NCBI GenBank assembly: GCA_030652255.1
Contig: JAUSAZ010000040.1
Coordinates: forward strand, 1 to 41,978
Direction: 5' to 3'
From: Myxococcales bacterium
GTDB lineage: Bacteria > Myxococcota_A > Polyangia > Polyangiales > Ga0077539
DNA length: 41,978 nt
A program made the position numbers and the translations under genes. Below the pieces are notes generated by a model. The model had not been told where the DNA came from, searched no databases, and worked only from the letters and a program-made list of their open reading frames with translations. Numbering within the stretch: position 1 is the stretch's first letter; each line of letters opens with the position of its first letter. Shown in pieces: positions 15,191 through 23,371 of the stretch.

Positions 15191-15678
15191 ACCGCGAGAC
15201 GCACCAGGGCCCCCTCGTCGCCGCCGGCCTCCTCCTCGGCACCGGGATGGGCGGCTTCGTCGACGGGATCGTGCTCCACCAGATCCTCCAGTGGCACAAC
15301 ATGCTCTCCACGGTGCGGCCGCCGACCGACCTCGTGACCATGAAGGTCAACATGGTGTGGGACGGGCTCTTCCACGCCCTGACCTGGGCGGTGACGGCCG
15401 CGGGGCTCGCGCTCCTCTGGCGCGCGGGCAAGCGGGACGACGTGCCCTGGTCGGGCCGCACCCTCGTGGGCTCGCTCGCCGCGGGCTGGGGGCTGTTCAA
15501 CTTCGTCGAGGGGCTCATCGACCACCAGATCCTCGGCATCCACCACGTCCACCCCGGCGACAACGAGCTCGCGTGGGACCTCGGGTTCCTCGCCTCGGGC
15601 GTGGTGCTCGTGCTGGTGGGCTGGGCGCTCATCCGCGCCGGGCGCGACGACCGTGCGCCCCGCGGCGCAGCGCTCTGA
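15187..15678 (+). CDS. DUF2243 four-helix membrane protein
   Basis: A 163-aa membrane protein with four predicted helices. The motifs GFVDGIVLHQILQWHNML near the start and FVEGLIDHQILGIHHVHPG in the third helix region are the DUF2243 hallmarks. The conserved His residues suggest metal or heme binding. The function of DUF2243 is not established. Here it is coupled to the small CPDC protein upstream. Confidence 0.88.
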   Translation: MNRETHQGPLVAAGLLLGTGMGGFVDGIVLHQILQWHNMLSTVRPPTDLVTMKVNMVWDGLFHALTWAVTAAGLALLWRAGKRDDVPWSGRTLVGSLAAGWGLFNFVEGLIDHQILGIHHVHPGDNELAWDLGFLASGVVLVLVGWALIRAGRDDRAPRGAAL

Positions 15679-15739
15679 CACCCTCCACGAAGGCCCCACT
15701 GGTCAGCCCGATGCGTCGGGGGATACCGTCGATCCCCCA

Positions 15740-18058
15740 ATGGCCAGACGTCGCACCCTCCTGGCCTTCTCTTCGCTCTTCGTCGGCTGCGTCGCGAACG
15801 GCCACCCGGAGTCCGAGGTCTCGGCCATCGCCGTCGCCGGGCCGTGGCAGCCCACTGCCTCCACGCGCTCCATCGCCGCGACGCAGCACGTCCCCGTCGT
15901 CGACCCGCCCGCCGTGGCGCCGCTCGGTCGCTGCACGTCGAACAACGCCTTCGCGTGCTCGTGCACCCACCCGGCCTGCACGCCGGCCCACCCCGGGACG
16001 CGCGAGCTCAACACCTACCTGCTCCGGCGCTTCACGTACCTGCGCGCGGGGGGCACCTACTGCTGCCGGCAGAACAGCGCGACCACCCGCGTCCCGACGC
16101 TCTCGGTGCACGCCACCGGGAGGGCCATCGACCTGATGGTGCCGATGACCGGCGGCGACGCGGACAACACCCGCGGCGACGCCGTCGCCAACTGGCTCGT
16201 CGAGAACGCCGAGTACATCGGCATCCAGCGCGTCGTCTGGGACCGCGCCTTCTGGAACGGCGAGCGCGGCTTCGGCCTGCTCTCCTCCGCGTCGCTCCCG
16301 CACACCGACCACCTCCACGTCGAGCTCGGCCTCGCGGGCGCCGATCGCCGCACGGCCTTCTTCACCTCCGGCGCCTCCATGGGCACCAGCTGCACCGCGC
16401 GCTGCGACGGCACGCGGCTCATCCAGGCCGACTGCGCCTCCGTCGACTGCGCCTCGTCGGGCGCCCCCTGCCTCGCGGGCTCTCCGCCGCGCTGCGGCCC
16501 GCCGCCGCCCCCGGAGCCCGCCGCGGCCGCCGCGGTGCCCGGCGCCGTCGTCCCCTCCGTCACGGCCGCCGCCGCGCCCGGTCGCTACACCTTCATCGGG
16601 CCGCACCGGCTCTTCGACACGCGCACCCCCGAGGGGTCCGCCCGCCTCGTCCGCTCCGGCGCCGCCGGCCCCATCACCCCGGCCTCCAACGGAACCTTCG
16701 GCGACTGGTCCGCCGCGGCGCTGCCGTCGGGCACCACCGGGGTCTGGCTCAACGTCACCGCGATCGGGGTCGAGAGCCCCGGCTTCGCCTCGGTGTTCTC
16801 CGGGGGACAGCCCCGGCCGCCCACGTCGACGGTCAACTACGTCGCGGGTGGTGCCAACGGCAACGCCACCCCCGCCGTGCTCGGCGCGGGCGGGGCGGTG
16901 ACCTTCGAGACCATCAACCCCGCGCACCTCATCGTCGACGCCTACGGTGCCTTCTCGCCCACCGGCGCGGGCCTCGCGCCCGTCGGCCCGGTGCGCGTGC
17001 TCGACACCCGCTCGGACGTCGCGCTCGCCTCCAACGTCCCGCGGCCCATCGACGTGCGGGCGCCCGCCGACGCGGTGGGCGTCGTCGCGACCGTGGTCGC
17101 CCTCGCGGGCACCGGCCCGGGCTTCCTCACGGCGTACCCCTGCGGCACCCCCATTCCCCCGACGAGCAACGTCAACTTCGCCGCGGGCGCGGTCGTGGCC
17201 AACACCGTCGTGTCGCGCCTCGGCGGGGGGCAGCTCTGCCTGCTGTCCAACGTCGAGGCCCACGTGATCGTCGACGTGACGGGCTTCCTCACGCCGTCGA
17301 GCGCGCTCTCGTACACGGCGCTGGCCCCGCAGCGGCTGCTCGACACGCGGCAGGCCTCGTCGCTCTACACCGGCCGCCTCGGCGCGCGGCAGGTGATCGA
17401 GCTGCCCATCCAGCGCATGCCGGGGATGCCCGCGCGCGCGGTCGCGGTGGTGGCCAACCTCACCGCGGTGTCGGCGGCGGGCCCGGGCTTCGTGACGGCG
17501 TTCCCGTGCGGGTCGCCGGTGCCGGGGACCTCGTCGCTCAACCACCCCGCGGAGGCGGCGGTGGGCGCGCTCACCGTGTCGGCGCTCGGCGCGGGGTCGC
17601 TGTGCGTGTTCGCGAGCGAGCGCACGCACCTGATCGTCGACGTGCTCGGGGTGTGGAGCGGCGCCTCGACGGGCCCGATGCCGCCGGTGGACATGCCCGA
17701 CGACGGCGACGACGTCCCGCCCGAGGTGATGGACGCGGGCGTGGACTCCGGGGCGACGCCCATCGACGTGGGCACGCCGCCCGCCGATCGCGGCGCCCCC
17801 GCGACGGACAGGGGAGTGGTGGTCGCGGACCTCGGCGTGGCGACGGATCGTGGTACGCCCGTCGCGGACGCTGGCGCGGCGGTCGCGGACGCTGCGCTGG
17901 ACGAGCGGCCCGAGGACGGGGCGATCACCGGCGGGTGCGGGTGTCATGTGGGCGGCGGGCGCGCGGGCGGCGCGTCGGGGGCGCTCGGGGCGCTCTTCGC
18001 GCTGATGGCGCTCTCGCGTCGGGGCGCACGCGCTACGGGCGCGGGCCGCCGGGGGTGA
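15740..18058 (+). CDS. M15-like peptidase lipoprotein with three beta repeats and MYXO-CTERM-like tail
   Basis: A 772-aa surface protein. It has a lipobox (LFVGC, Cys17). A zinc-peptidase-like domain of the M15/VanY type follows, with H124-x6-D131 (HATGRAID) and HTDHLHVEL (H191/H193), the expected ligand pattern for D-Ala-D-Ala or LD-type wall peptidases. Three tandem domains of about 120 residues follow, each opening with a Phe/Leu-Leu-DTR motif (RLFDTR, RVLDTR, RLLDTR) and ending LIVDxxG or VIVDVTG. This repeat type is common in secreted hydrolases. The C-terminus has an Asp-rich linker, then GGCGCHVGGG, a hydrophobic helix and a basic end, matching a MYXO-CTERM sorting signal. Likely role: cell-wall or polysaccharide-binding surface enzyme. 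The start at ATG 15740 puts the lipobox in place. Confidence 0.85.
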   Translation: MARRRTLLAFSSLFVGCVANGHPESEVSAIAVAGPWQPTASTRSIAATQHVPVVDPPAVAPLGRCTSNNAFACSCTHPACTPAHPGTRELNTYLLRRFTYLRAGGTYCCRQNSATTRVPTLSVHATGRAIDLMVPMTGGDADNTRGDAVANWLVENAEYIGIQRVVWDRAFWNGERGFGLLSSASLPHTDHLHVELGLAGADRRTAFFTSGASMGTSCTARCDGTRLIQADCASVDCASSGAPCLAGSPPRCGPPPPPEPAAAAAVPGAVVPSVTAAAAPGRYTFIGPHRLFDTRTPEGSARLVRSGAAGPITPASNGTFGDWSAAALPSGTTGVWLNVTAIGVESPGFASVFSGGQPRPPTSTVNYVAGGANGNATPAVLGAGGAVTFETINPAHLIVDAYGAFSPTGAGLAPVGPVRVLDTRSDVALASNVPRPIDVRAPADAVGVVATVVALAGTGPGFLTAYPCGTPIPPTSNVNFAAGAVVANTVVSRLGGGQLCLLSNVEAHVIVDVTGFLTPSSALSYTALAPQRLLDTRQASSLYTGRLGARQVIELPIQRMPGMPARAVAVVANLTAVSAAGPGFVTAFPCGSPVPGTSSLNHPAEAAVGALTVSALGAGSLCVFASERTHLIVDVLGVWSGASTGPMPPVDMPDDGDDVPPEVMDAGVDSGATPIDVGTPPADRGAPATDRGVVVADLGVATDRGTPVADAGAAVADAALDERPEDGAITGGCGCHVGGGRAGGASGALGALFALMALSRRGARATGAGRRG

Positions 18059-18059
18059 G

Positions 18060-19313
18060 TCAGAAGGTCGAGCGCAGCTGCGAGGCGGGCAGCCAGCCCT
18101 CCGCGCCGGTGTCGAGCCGGACGCGGATCATCGACGACTGTTTGTTCACTTCGAGCACCGTCGCCATCTGGTACTGCCCGCCCTGCGCCGGCGCGTAGAC
18201 CCGCTGCTGAACCATGGGCCACCGCACCTCCTGCGGCGCGATGGGCTGTGACCACGACTGCGGCCCGGTGGGCGCCGCCGGACCGCCCCACGAGCCCGGC
18301 ATCGGGGCCACCTGCGTGGGCATGTGCTGCGGCGGGGCGGCCTGCGTCGCGACCTGCGCCACCGGGGCGACGTAGGTCGGTACCTGCGGCACGGTCGAGG
18401 CCCTGGACGCGCCCGCGAGCACCGGCTCCAGCGCGTCCCACGCGAGCGAGGCGTTGGCGAAGCGCTGGTCCTGCTCGCGCACCACGCAGCGGGCGAACCA
18501 CCCGTCGAAGCCCGCGGGCAGCAGGGCCGCGACGCCCATCTCCTGGGCCCGCAGCGAGGCCGGGTCGAGGGGCCGCACCACCACCTCGAGCACCATGGTG
18601 CCGACGCTCACCTTCCCTTCGGGCGCGTTGGCGCCGCGCCAGTACGACACGCCGGTGAGCATCCGGTAGACCAGCAGACCGAGGGCCCAGACGTCGGTGG
18701 CGGGGGTGATCGCGGCGCCGCGCTGGGTCTGCTCGGGGGCCATCCAGAGGGGAGAGCCCATGGGGGTGGTGACCCTCGCCTCGCGCACCTCGTCGGAGAT
18801 GAGCTTGGCGATGCCGAAGTCCATGACCTTCACCGTGAAGGCCACGCCGCGGCGCCGGGGCTTCTCGAGGAAGACGTTCTCGGGCTTGAGGTCGGAGTGC
18901 ACGACGCCGATGGCGTGGCCCCGGCCGAGCGCGTCGCAGAGCTGATCGACGATGTCCGCGACCCCCTTCGGGGGGATGATCTTCTGGGTCTCGATCACGT
19001 GGTCGAGGTCGACGCCGTCGAGCAGCTCCATGACCAGGAAGGGCAGGCCCGTGGCCTCGTCGACGCCCGCGTCCACCACCTCGACCACGTTGTCGCTCTC
19101 GATGCGCGCGCCGATGCGGGCCTCGCGCTCGAAGCGGTCGCGGCTCGCCTGGTCGCGCACGAGGTGCGAGAGCATCACCTTGAGGGCGCGGCGCTTGCCG
19201 GTGGTGACGTGCTCCACGACGTACACGGCGCCCATGCCGCCCTGGGAGAGCAGCCGCTCGACCTTGTACTCCCGGTCGACGATCTGCCCGGGTTCGAGCG
19301 TCAGCGTGTCCAT
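18060..19313 (-). CDS. Hanks-type Ser/Thr protein kinase with C-terminal SH3-like domain
   Basis: A 417-aa PknB-type kinase. It has the glycine loop LLSQGGMGAVY, Lys45 in ALKV, the catalytic loop HSDLKPEN at 139-146 (Ser in place of the usual Arg of HRD), and DFGIAK at 165-170. The activation segment ends GSPLWMAPE. There is no transmembrane helix. A Pro/Gln-rich linker leads to a C-terminal segment of about 50 residues (MATVLEVNKQSSMIRVRLD, GAEGWLPASQL) resembling an SH3- or tudor-like barrel. HSD instead of HRD suggests activation-loop phosphorylation is not needed for activity. It is convergent with the M15-like gene and divergent from the lipoprotein at 19398. Confidence 0.92.
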   Translation of the reverse strand: MDTLTLEPGQIVDREYKVERLLSQGGMGAVYVVEHVTTGKRRALKVMLSHLVRDQASRDRFEREARIGARIESDNVVEVVDAGVDEATGLPFLVMELLDGVDLDHVIETQKIIPPKGVADIVDQLCDALGRGHAIGVVHSDLKPENVFLEKPRRRGVAFTVKVMDFGIAKLISDEVREARVTTPMGSPLWMAPEQTQRGAAITPATDVWALGLLVYRMLTGVSYWRGANAPEGKVSVGTMVLEVVVRPLDPASLRAQEMGVAALLPAGFDGWFARCVVREQDQRFANASLAWDALEPVLAGASRASTVPQVPTYVAPVAQVATQAAPPQHMPTQVAPMPGSWGGPAAPTGPQSWSQPIAPQEVRWPMVQQRVYAPAQGGQYQMATVLEVNKQSSMIRVRLDTGAEGWLPASQLRSTF

Positions 19314-19397
19314 CGGGACGATCGTCGCAAGCCGCGGTCGCCGCGGTCAACGTCGGCCTCCGTGATACCGCCGCGCATCCGGTGATACGGTCCCGGC

Positions 19398-20762
19398 GTG
19401 GTCGGCGAGGTGGTGCGCAGGGCGGGTGTCGTCGCGTGGGTCGCGCTTGGGGCTTGCGCCAGCGCGGAGCCCTACGTAGCGCCTCCCCGCGACGGGTCCG
19501 TCGTCGATGCGACGGCGCCCGGGGTCGACGCGCCCGCGCCCGCCCTCGACCGCCCGAGCGACGATCGGGGGATCGCACCGGATCGCGCCGCGCCCATCGA
19601 TGCCGCCGACGTCGCGGTCGTCGCGGATGTGCCCGTCGACGTGCGCCCCGCGGGCTACGGTCGCCTCGGGACCACCGCCCGCGACGGCGACACGGTCACG
19701 CTGCGCACCCACCCGACGGTGAACTACCGCGGCGTCGACACGGCCTACGACCCGGTGCACCGGGTCTTCCTCGTGGTGTACGGCAACGCGCCCATCGGCG
19801 GGGCCTTCCTCGACGACGAGGGGCGGCAGATCGGCGACGGCTTCGCGCTCACCGACAACGCCAACTGGACCCAGAACCCGCGCGTCGCGTGGGGCGGCGG
19901 AGGCTTCCTGGCGTCGTGGCACCGGGAGGCGGGCCGGGCGGTGGCGCCGCTGGTACGACGCGTGGGCTACGCGCCCTCGGGGCCGGTGTTCTCGGGCGAG
20001 GCGACCATCATCGGCCCGGCGGGATCGATGCAGGAGAGCTGCGTCTCGCTGGCGTGGTCCGAGGAGGCGTCGGAGTTCCTCGCGGTGTGGTCCTTCAACG
20101 GCGTGCACGCGCGCCGCATCGGCCCCGACGGCGCTCCGCGCGGCGACGTGGTGACCTTCACCGACCCGAGCGTCTGGACCGAGCAGCCGAGCGTCGTGTG
20201 GAGCGCGGCGGCGCGGGCGTACTTCGTGGTGTTCATGCAGACCTCCGGGGCCCTGGCCGGGGTAGCGCTCCAGCGCCTCGACGCGACGGGGACGGCGATG
20301 GGGGCGCTGCGCGACCTCACCGGTCCGATCGCCTTCGCCAAGGTGACGGACGTCGCCTACGACGCCGCGGCCGGGGCCGTGATCGCGACCTGGTACCAGG
20401 TGCGCGACGGGGTGCGCGGCTTCGCGGCGCAGCGCTTCGGCGCCGACGGCGAGCCCCGTGGCGCCGCGGCGACGGTGTTCGCGCCGCACGGCTCGTACGA
20501 CGGCTACGACCTCGCGTGGAGCCCGGCGACGGGGACCTCCTTCGCCGCCTTTCACGGCGAGGGCGCCAGCGCCATGGGTGCCGAGCTCGACGAGGGTCTG
20601 CGCGCCTCCGCCCCCTTCGCGGTGACCGCCTCGGGCTCCCGCAACGGCGACTACCTCCCGCGCGTCGTGGCCCACCCCTCGCGGCCGCTGTGGCTCGTGC
20701 TCTCCTCCGCGGACTACGCCCGCGTGGTGCTCCAGCGTGTCACCTGGCGGGGCGCCCCGTAG
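19398..20762 (+). CDS. Exported lipoprotein with WD/kelch-like beta-propeller repeats
   Basis: A 454-aa protein starting at GTG 19398. The signal ends in ALGAC (Cys20 lipobox). A short Asp/Ala/Pro-rich linker follows, then about six repeats of roughly 50-60 residues built on a pattern of aromatic and valine strands (FLVVYGN, FLASWHREAG, FLAVWSFNG, YFVVFMQTSG, VIATWYQV). These look like a beta-propeller of the type found in myxobacterial surface proteins. No catalytic motif is visible; ligand and role are unknown. No strong ribosome binding site is seen; the start is chosen to keep the signal peptide. Confidence 0.75.
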   Translation: MVGEVVRRAGVVAWVALGACASAEPYVAPPRDGSVVDATAPGVDAPAPALDRPSDDRGIAPDRAAPIDAADVAVVADVPVDVRPAGYGRLGTTARDGDTVTLRTHPTVNYRGVDTAYDPVHRVFLVVYGNAPIGGAFLDDEGRQIGDGFALTDNANWTQNPRVAWGGGGFLASWHREAGRAVAPLVRRVGYAPSGPVFSGEATIIGPAGSMQESCVSLAWSEEASEFLAVWSFNGVHARRIGPDGAPRGDVVTFTDPSVWTEQPSVVWSAAARAYFVVFMQTSGALAGVALQRLDATGTAMGALRDLTGPIAFAKVTDVAYDAAAGAVIATWYQVRDGVRGFAAQRFGADGEPRGAAATVFAPHGSYDGYDLAWSPATGTSFAAFHGEGASAMGAELDEGLRASAPFAVTASGSRNGDYLPRVVAHPSRPLWLVLSSADYARVVLQRVTWRGAP

Positions 20763-20791
20763 CCGACGCGCTGGAGCATCCCCCCCCAACG

Positions 20792-20816
20792 GGCTGTGGG
20801 TTGAATCCCGCAGGCG
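20792..20816. repeat. Short palindromic repeat with GGGTTGAAT loop
   Basis: A hairpin with a GGCTGTGGG left arm and a CCCGCAGGC right arm (imperfect) around TTGAAT. It lies between the lipoprotein stop and the DnaK-like gene. A related hairpin with loop TTGAAA lies at 41874-41912. It may be an extragenic palindromic element or terminator. Confidence 0.4.
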
Positions 20817-20934
20817 AAGGCGAAGACTGCTCGAACCTTGCGCGCCACGTGGCGTTGGGGTCTGTTCTGTCTGTGTAGGGATCCCTGGTGAGGGCGTTCG
20901 CCTCGCACGGGAGTCTCGCCGAGGCGGTCGCCCG

Positions 20935-22317
20935 ATGCCCCACCTGCTTGGACTCGAGGTCCACTCCGCCGGACTCACGGTGGCGGCGATGCGCCCCGAC
21001 CAGACGATCGTCCTGCGACCCGTCGACGACCTCGCGTCGGTGCTCCGGCGCACCAACGCCCGTCGGTGGAAGTGGTCGCTCGGCGTCACGGAGCGCGAGG
21101 ACGACGCCACCGAGGCCGCGAACGAGCTCTTCCTCGCGCTGCAGCACGCGCTCGGCGACGCCCCGACCCTGGTCGGCGCCGCGGTGCCCGCCCTCTGGAA
21201 CGACCGCGCCCGCCGCGCCCTCCTGCGCTCGATGGAGGACACCACGCTGGAGGTGGTCCGGCTCGTGCGCGACTCCACGGCGCTGGCGATCGGCGCCGCG
21301 CACCACGACCCCTCCGTCGGCGGCGTCTGCGTGCTCCTGCACCTCGGCACCCACAAGCTCGAGCTCTCGGTCGCGGAGGTGTCCCCGGGGAAGGTCCGCG
21401 TGCGGGCGCGCAAGTCCGTGGCGGGCCTCGACGGCGCCAACGTGAAGGCCGACGGGATCCTCCCCCTCATCACCGCCGTCGCGCGCTTCACGCTGCGCGA
21501 GGCCGGCGTCGCGGCGACGGAGGTCACGCGCTTCGTCTGCGCGGGGCGACGCGTCCACGAGCGCTCGCTGCACCGCGACCTCCAGCGCGCATGGAGCGTC
21601 CCGGTCGAGGCGAGCCAGCCGGGCGCCATCGCCGTCGGCGCCGCCCTGGTCGCGGCCGGGCTCAGCGGCGTGGGCCACCCCTGGGAGATCATCGACGACC
21701 TGGGCGAGGCGCCGCTCGCGAGCCTGCGCGGCGCGCCGGGGCCCCGCATCACCCGTCCGCCGCCGCCGCTGGTCGAGGAGTCGCCGCCAGTCGATGAGTT
21801 CGTCTGGCCGCCGGTCGATGAGGTGCTGGTCATCGAGCGCTACCGCTCGACCGCGCCCCCGCCCCCGCCGAGCACCGACGACCGCCAGCAGCCCCACGAC
21901 CCGCCGCCCGCCGTGGAAGCGCCCGCCGTGGAAGCGCCCGCCTCGGGCGCCTTCGTCGGTCTGCGCTCGCCGTCCACGGAGGGCTTCGCGCGCCCCACCC
22001 TCGCCACGCTGCTCCAGCGCTTCATCTCCCTGCCGGGGGCGTCTGGCATCCTCACCCTGCGCCACCGCTCCGAGCGCATCGTGGTTCCGATCGAGGGCGG
22101 GAACCCCTGCCTGACCCCGGACGAGCGCGCGGCGGTGCTGGCCGCCTTCACATGGCCCGAAGGAACCTTCGCCTGGCGGCGCGAGCGGGTGCCGTGGGCC
22201 GTTCGCGCCCGCAGCGTCCCGATGGCGGAGCTCGTGGCGGCCGGTCTGCGCGCGTGCCTCGACGCCAGCGACGCCGCAGCGCCCGCCCCCTGCGACCCGG
22301 GCCGCTTCTGCACGTAG
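20935..22317 (+). CDS. DnaK-like actin-fold protein fused to a PATAN/DUF4388-like domain
   Basis: A 460-aa protein. The first ~270 residues follow an Hsp70/actin ATPase layout: an N-terminal LLGLEVHSAGLTVA strand, later a hydrophobic VLLHLGTHKLELSVAEV that resembles the phosphate-2 loop, and FVCAGRRVH near a third motif. The usual glycine-rich phosphate loops are weakened, so ATP binding is uncertain. A Pro-rich linker follows. The C-terminal ~110 residues (GFARPTLATLLQRF, SGILTLRHRSERIVVP, GTFAWRRE) match a PATAN/DUF4388-like signalling domain common in myxobacteria. ATG 20935 is chosen because an earlier start at 20737 reads through low-complexity Arg/Ser sequence overlapping the previous gene. 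A scaffold or signalling role is inference. Confidence 0.7.
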   Translation: MPHLLGLEVHSAGLTVAAMRPDQTIVLRPVDDLASVLRRTNARRWKWSLGVTEREDDATEAANELFLALQHALGDAPTLVGAAVPALWNDRARRALLRSMEDTTLEVVRLVRDSTALAIGAAHHDPSVGGVCVLLHLGTHKLELSVAEVSPGKVRVRARKSVAGLDGANVKADGILPLITAVARFTLREAGVAATEVTRFVCAGRRVHERSLHRDLQRAWSVPVEASQPGAIAVGAALVAAGLSGVGHPWEIIDDLGEAPLASLRGAPGPRITRPPPPLVEESPPVDEFVWPPVDEVLVIERYRSTAPPPPPSTDDRQQPHDPPPAVEAPAVEAPASGAFVGLRSPSTEGFARPTLATLLQRFISLPGASGILTLRHRSERIVVPIEGGNPCLTPDERAAVLAAFTWPEGTFAWRRERVPWAVRARSVPMAELVAAGLRACLDASDAAAPAPCDPGRFCT

Positions 22318-22501
22318 CGCCGCTGTGCACGCACGAGCTGCACGAGGGTGACACAGCGTGGGGCGGATTTGTGGCAGCGCGCATGAGGCTTCGGAGACCG
22401 CGATAACGCTGTAGAACAAGCATTTTTCGCGCAGGCCCGATCGCTGCAAACATGGCTCCCACGGTCGCAGGGAGCGGTCGCTGCGAGGAGCCACAGGCGC
22501 G

Positions 22502-22681
22502 ATGGTCGATCTCACTCGTCCCGAGCAGGAAGCTTCGCCAGGCCCGGTGTCGGTGCCTCATGGCGTGGGCGTCTACGAGCGACCTCGCAGCGCGTGGCTG
22601 CGGCAGCACCTGGCGCTCCTCATCGGGCTGCTGCTCTCCCTCGTGGGCCTCGGGATCTTCGCGATCCGCCAATGGGCCTGA
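22502..22681 (+). CDS. Small single-pass membrane protein (59 aa)
   Basis: Begins MVDLTRPEQE and has one strong transmembrane helix (about 37-55, rich in Leu, Gly and Ile) after a conserved-looking acidic/basic region (YERPRSAWLRQH). Third codon positions become almost all G/C from about codon 20, as in real genes here. It lies 26 nt before the DUF2382 gene and probably starts the stress cluster. Confidence 0.6.
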   Translation: MVDLTRPEQEASPGPVSVPHGVGVYERPRSAWLRQHLALLIGLLLSLVGLGIFAIRQWA

Positions 22682-22707
22682 GACACGGTCCGCCGGAGGT
22701 GATGTCG

Positions 22708-23307
22708 ATGGAGATGCAGACCAGCACCAGGGTGTTCCTGGAGGACGGGTTGACGGGGCGCGTGGAGGCCTGGCAGGCCGACCAGGGCGACGGGGCGCAG
22801 GCCCTGGTGCTGCTCGAAGACGGCCGCCGCCTGTGGGTGCCCGCGGCCGCGCTGGGTCCGCGCCCGGACGGCCACTACGCGCTCTCCATCGGGCGGGCGC
22901 ACCTCGACGCGGCCGCGGTGGTGATCCCCGTGGTGGCCGAGCGCCTCGAGGTCGGGCGCCGCGTCACCGAGACCGGCGTGGTGCGGCTGCGCAAGCTGGT
23001 GCACGAGCGCGACGAGCTGGTCGACCAGGAGGTGACCCGGGAGACCGTGCAGGTCGAGCGCGTGCCGGTGGGCCGCGTGGTCGACGGCCCGGTGGCCATC
23101 CGCCAGGAGGGCGACACGATCGTGGTGCCGGTGCTCGAGGAGGTGCTCGTGGTCGAGCGGCGCCTCGTGCTGAAGGAGGAGGTGCGCATCGTGCGGCAGC
23201 GGGTGACCGAGCGCGCCGAGCCGCAGCGGGTGACCCTGCGCCGCGAGGAGATCGTGGTCGAGCGGGACACGCTCCCCGGCGCCGGGCGGCCCTCCGACGC
23301 CCACTGA
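22708..23307 (+). CDS. DUF2382 (YsnF/AvaK-like) stress protein
   Basis: A 199-aa protein. The N-terminal ~65 residues form an SH3- or PRC-barrel-like domain (VFLEDGLTGRVEAW, ALVLLEDGRRLWVPAAAL). From about residue 70 the pattern of alternating basic/acidic beta strands (VVAERLEVGRR, VLEEVLVVERRLVLKEEV) matches DUF2382, which forms repeated long beta hairpins and is induced by stress. ATG 22708 lies 8 nt after GGAGG at 22695-22699, whereas ATG 22702 is only two bases away, so 22708 is preferred. It is 64 nt upstream of a second DUF2382 protein. Confidence 0.8.
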   Translation: MEMQTSTRVFLEDGLTGRVEAWQADQGDGAQALVLLEDGRRLWVPAAALGPRPDGHYALSIGRAHLDAAAVVIPVVAERLEVGRRVTETGVVRLRKLVHERDELVDQEVTRETVQVERVPVGRVVDGPVAIRQEGDTIVVPVLEEVLVVERRLVLKEEVRIVRQRVTERAEPQRVTLRREEIVVERDTLPGAGRPSDAH

Positions 23308-23314
23308 AGAATTC
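23306..23314 (+). promoter_or_regulatory. GAAGAATTC element upstream of the second stress gene
   Basis: A 9-mer, unusual in this very GC-rich sequence, overlapping the end of the DUF2382 gene. The same 9-mer occurs at 24422-24430, upstream of the DUF2202 gene. The distances to the downstream starts are about 57 and 76 nt. It may be part of a shared promoter or operator; this is a pattern only. Downstream at 23321-23339 is a small hairpin (CGCCGC/GCGGCG). Confidence 0.3.
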
Positions 23315-23371
23315 CCCCTACGCCGCGGGCTTTGCGGCGATCAACGACACGCAACCGAAGGAGCAGAACCA

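Noticed and set aside
20737..20934. Earlier start for the DnaK-like gene
   Set aside because: The extra N-terminus is Arg/Ser low complexity and overlaps the previous gene's end and the hairpin.
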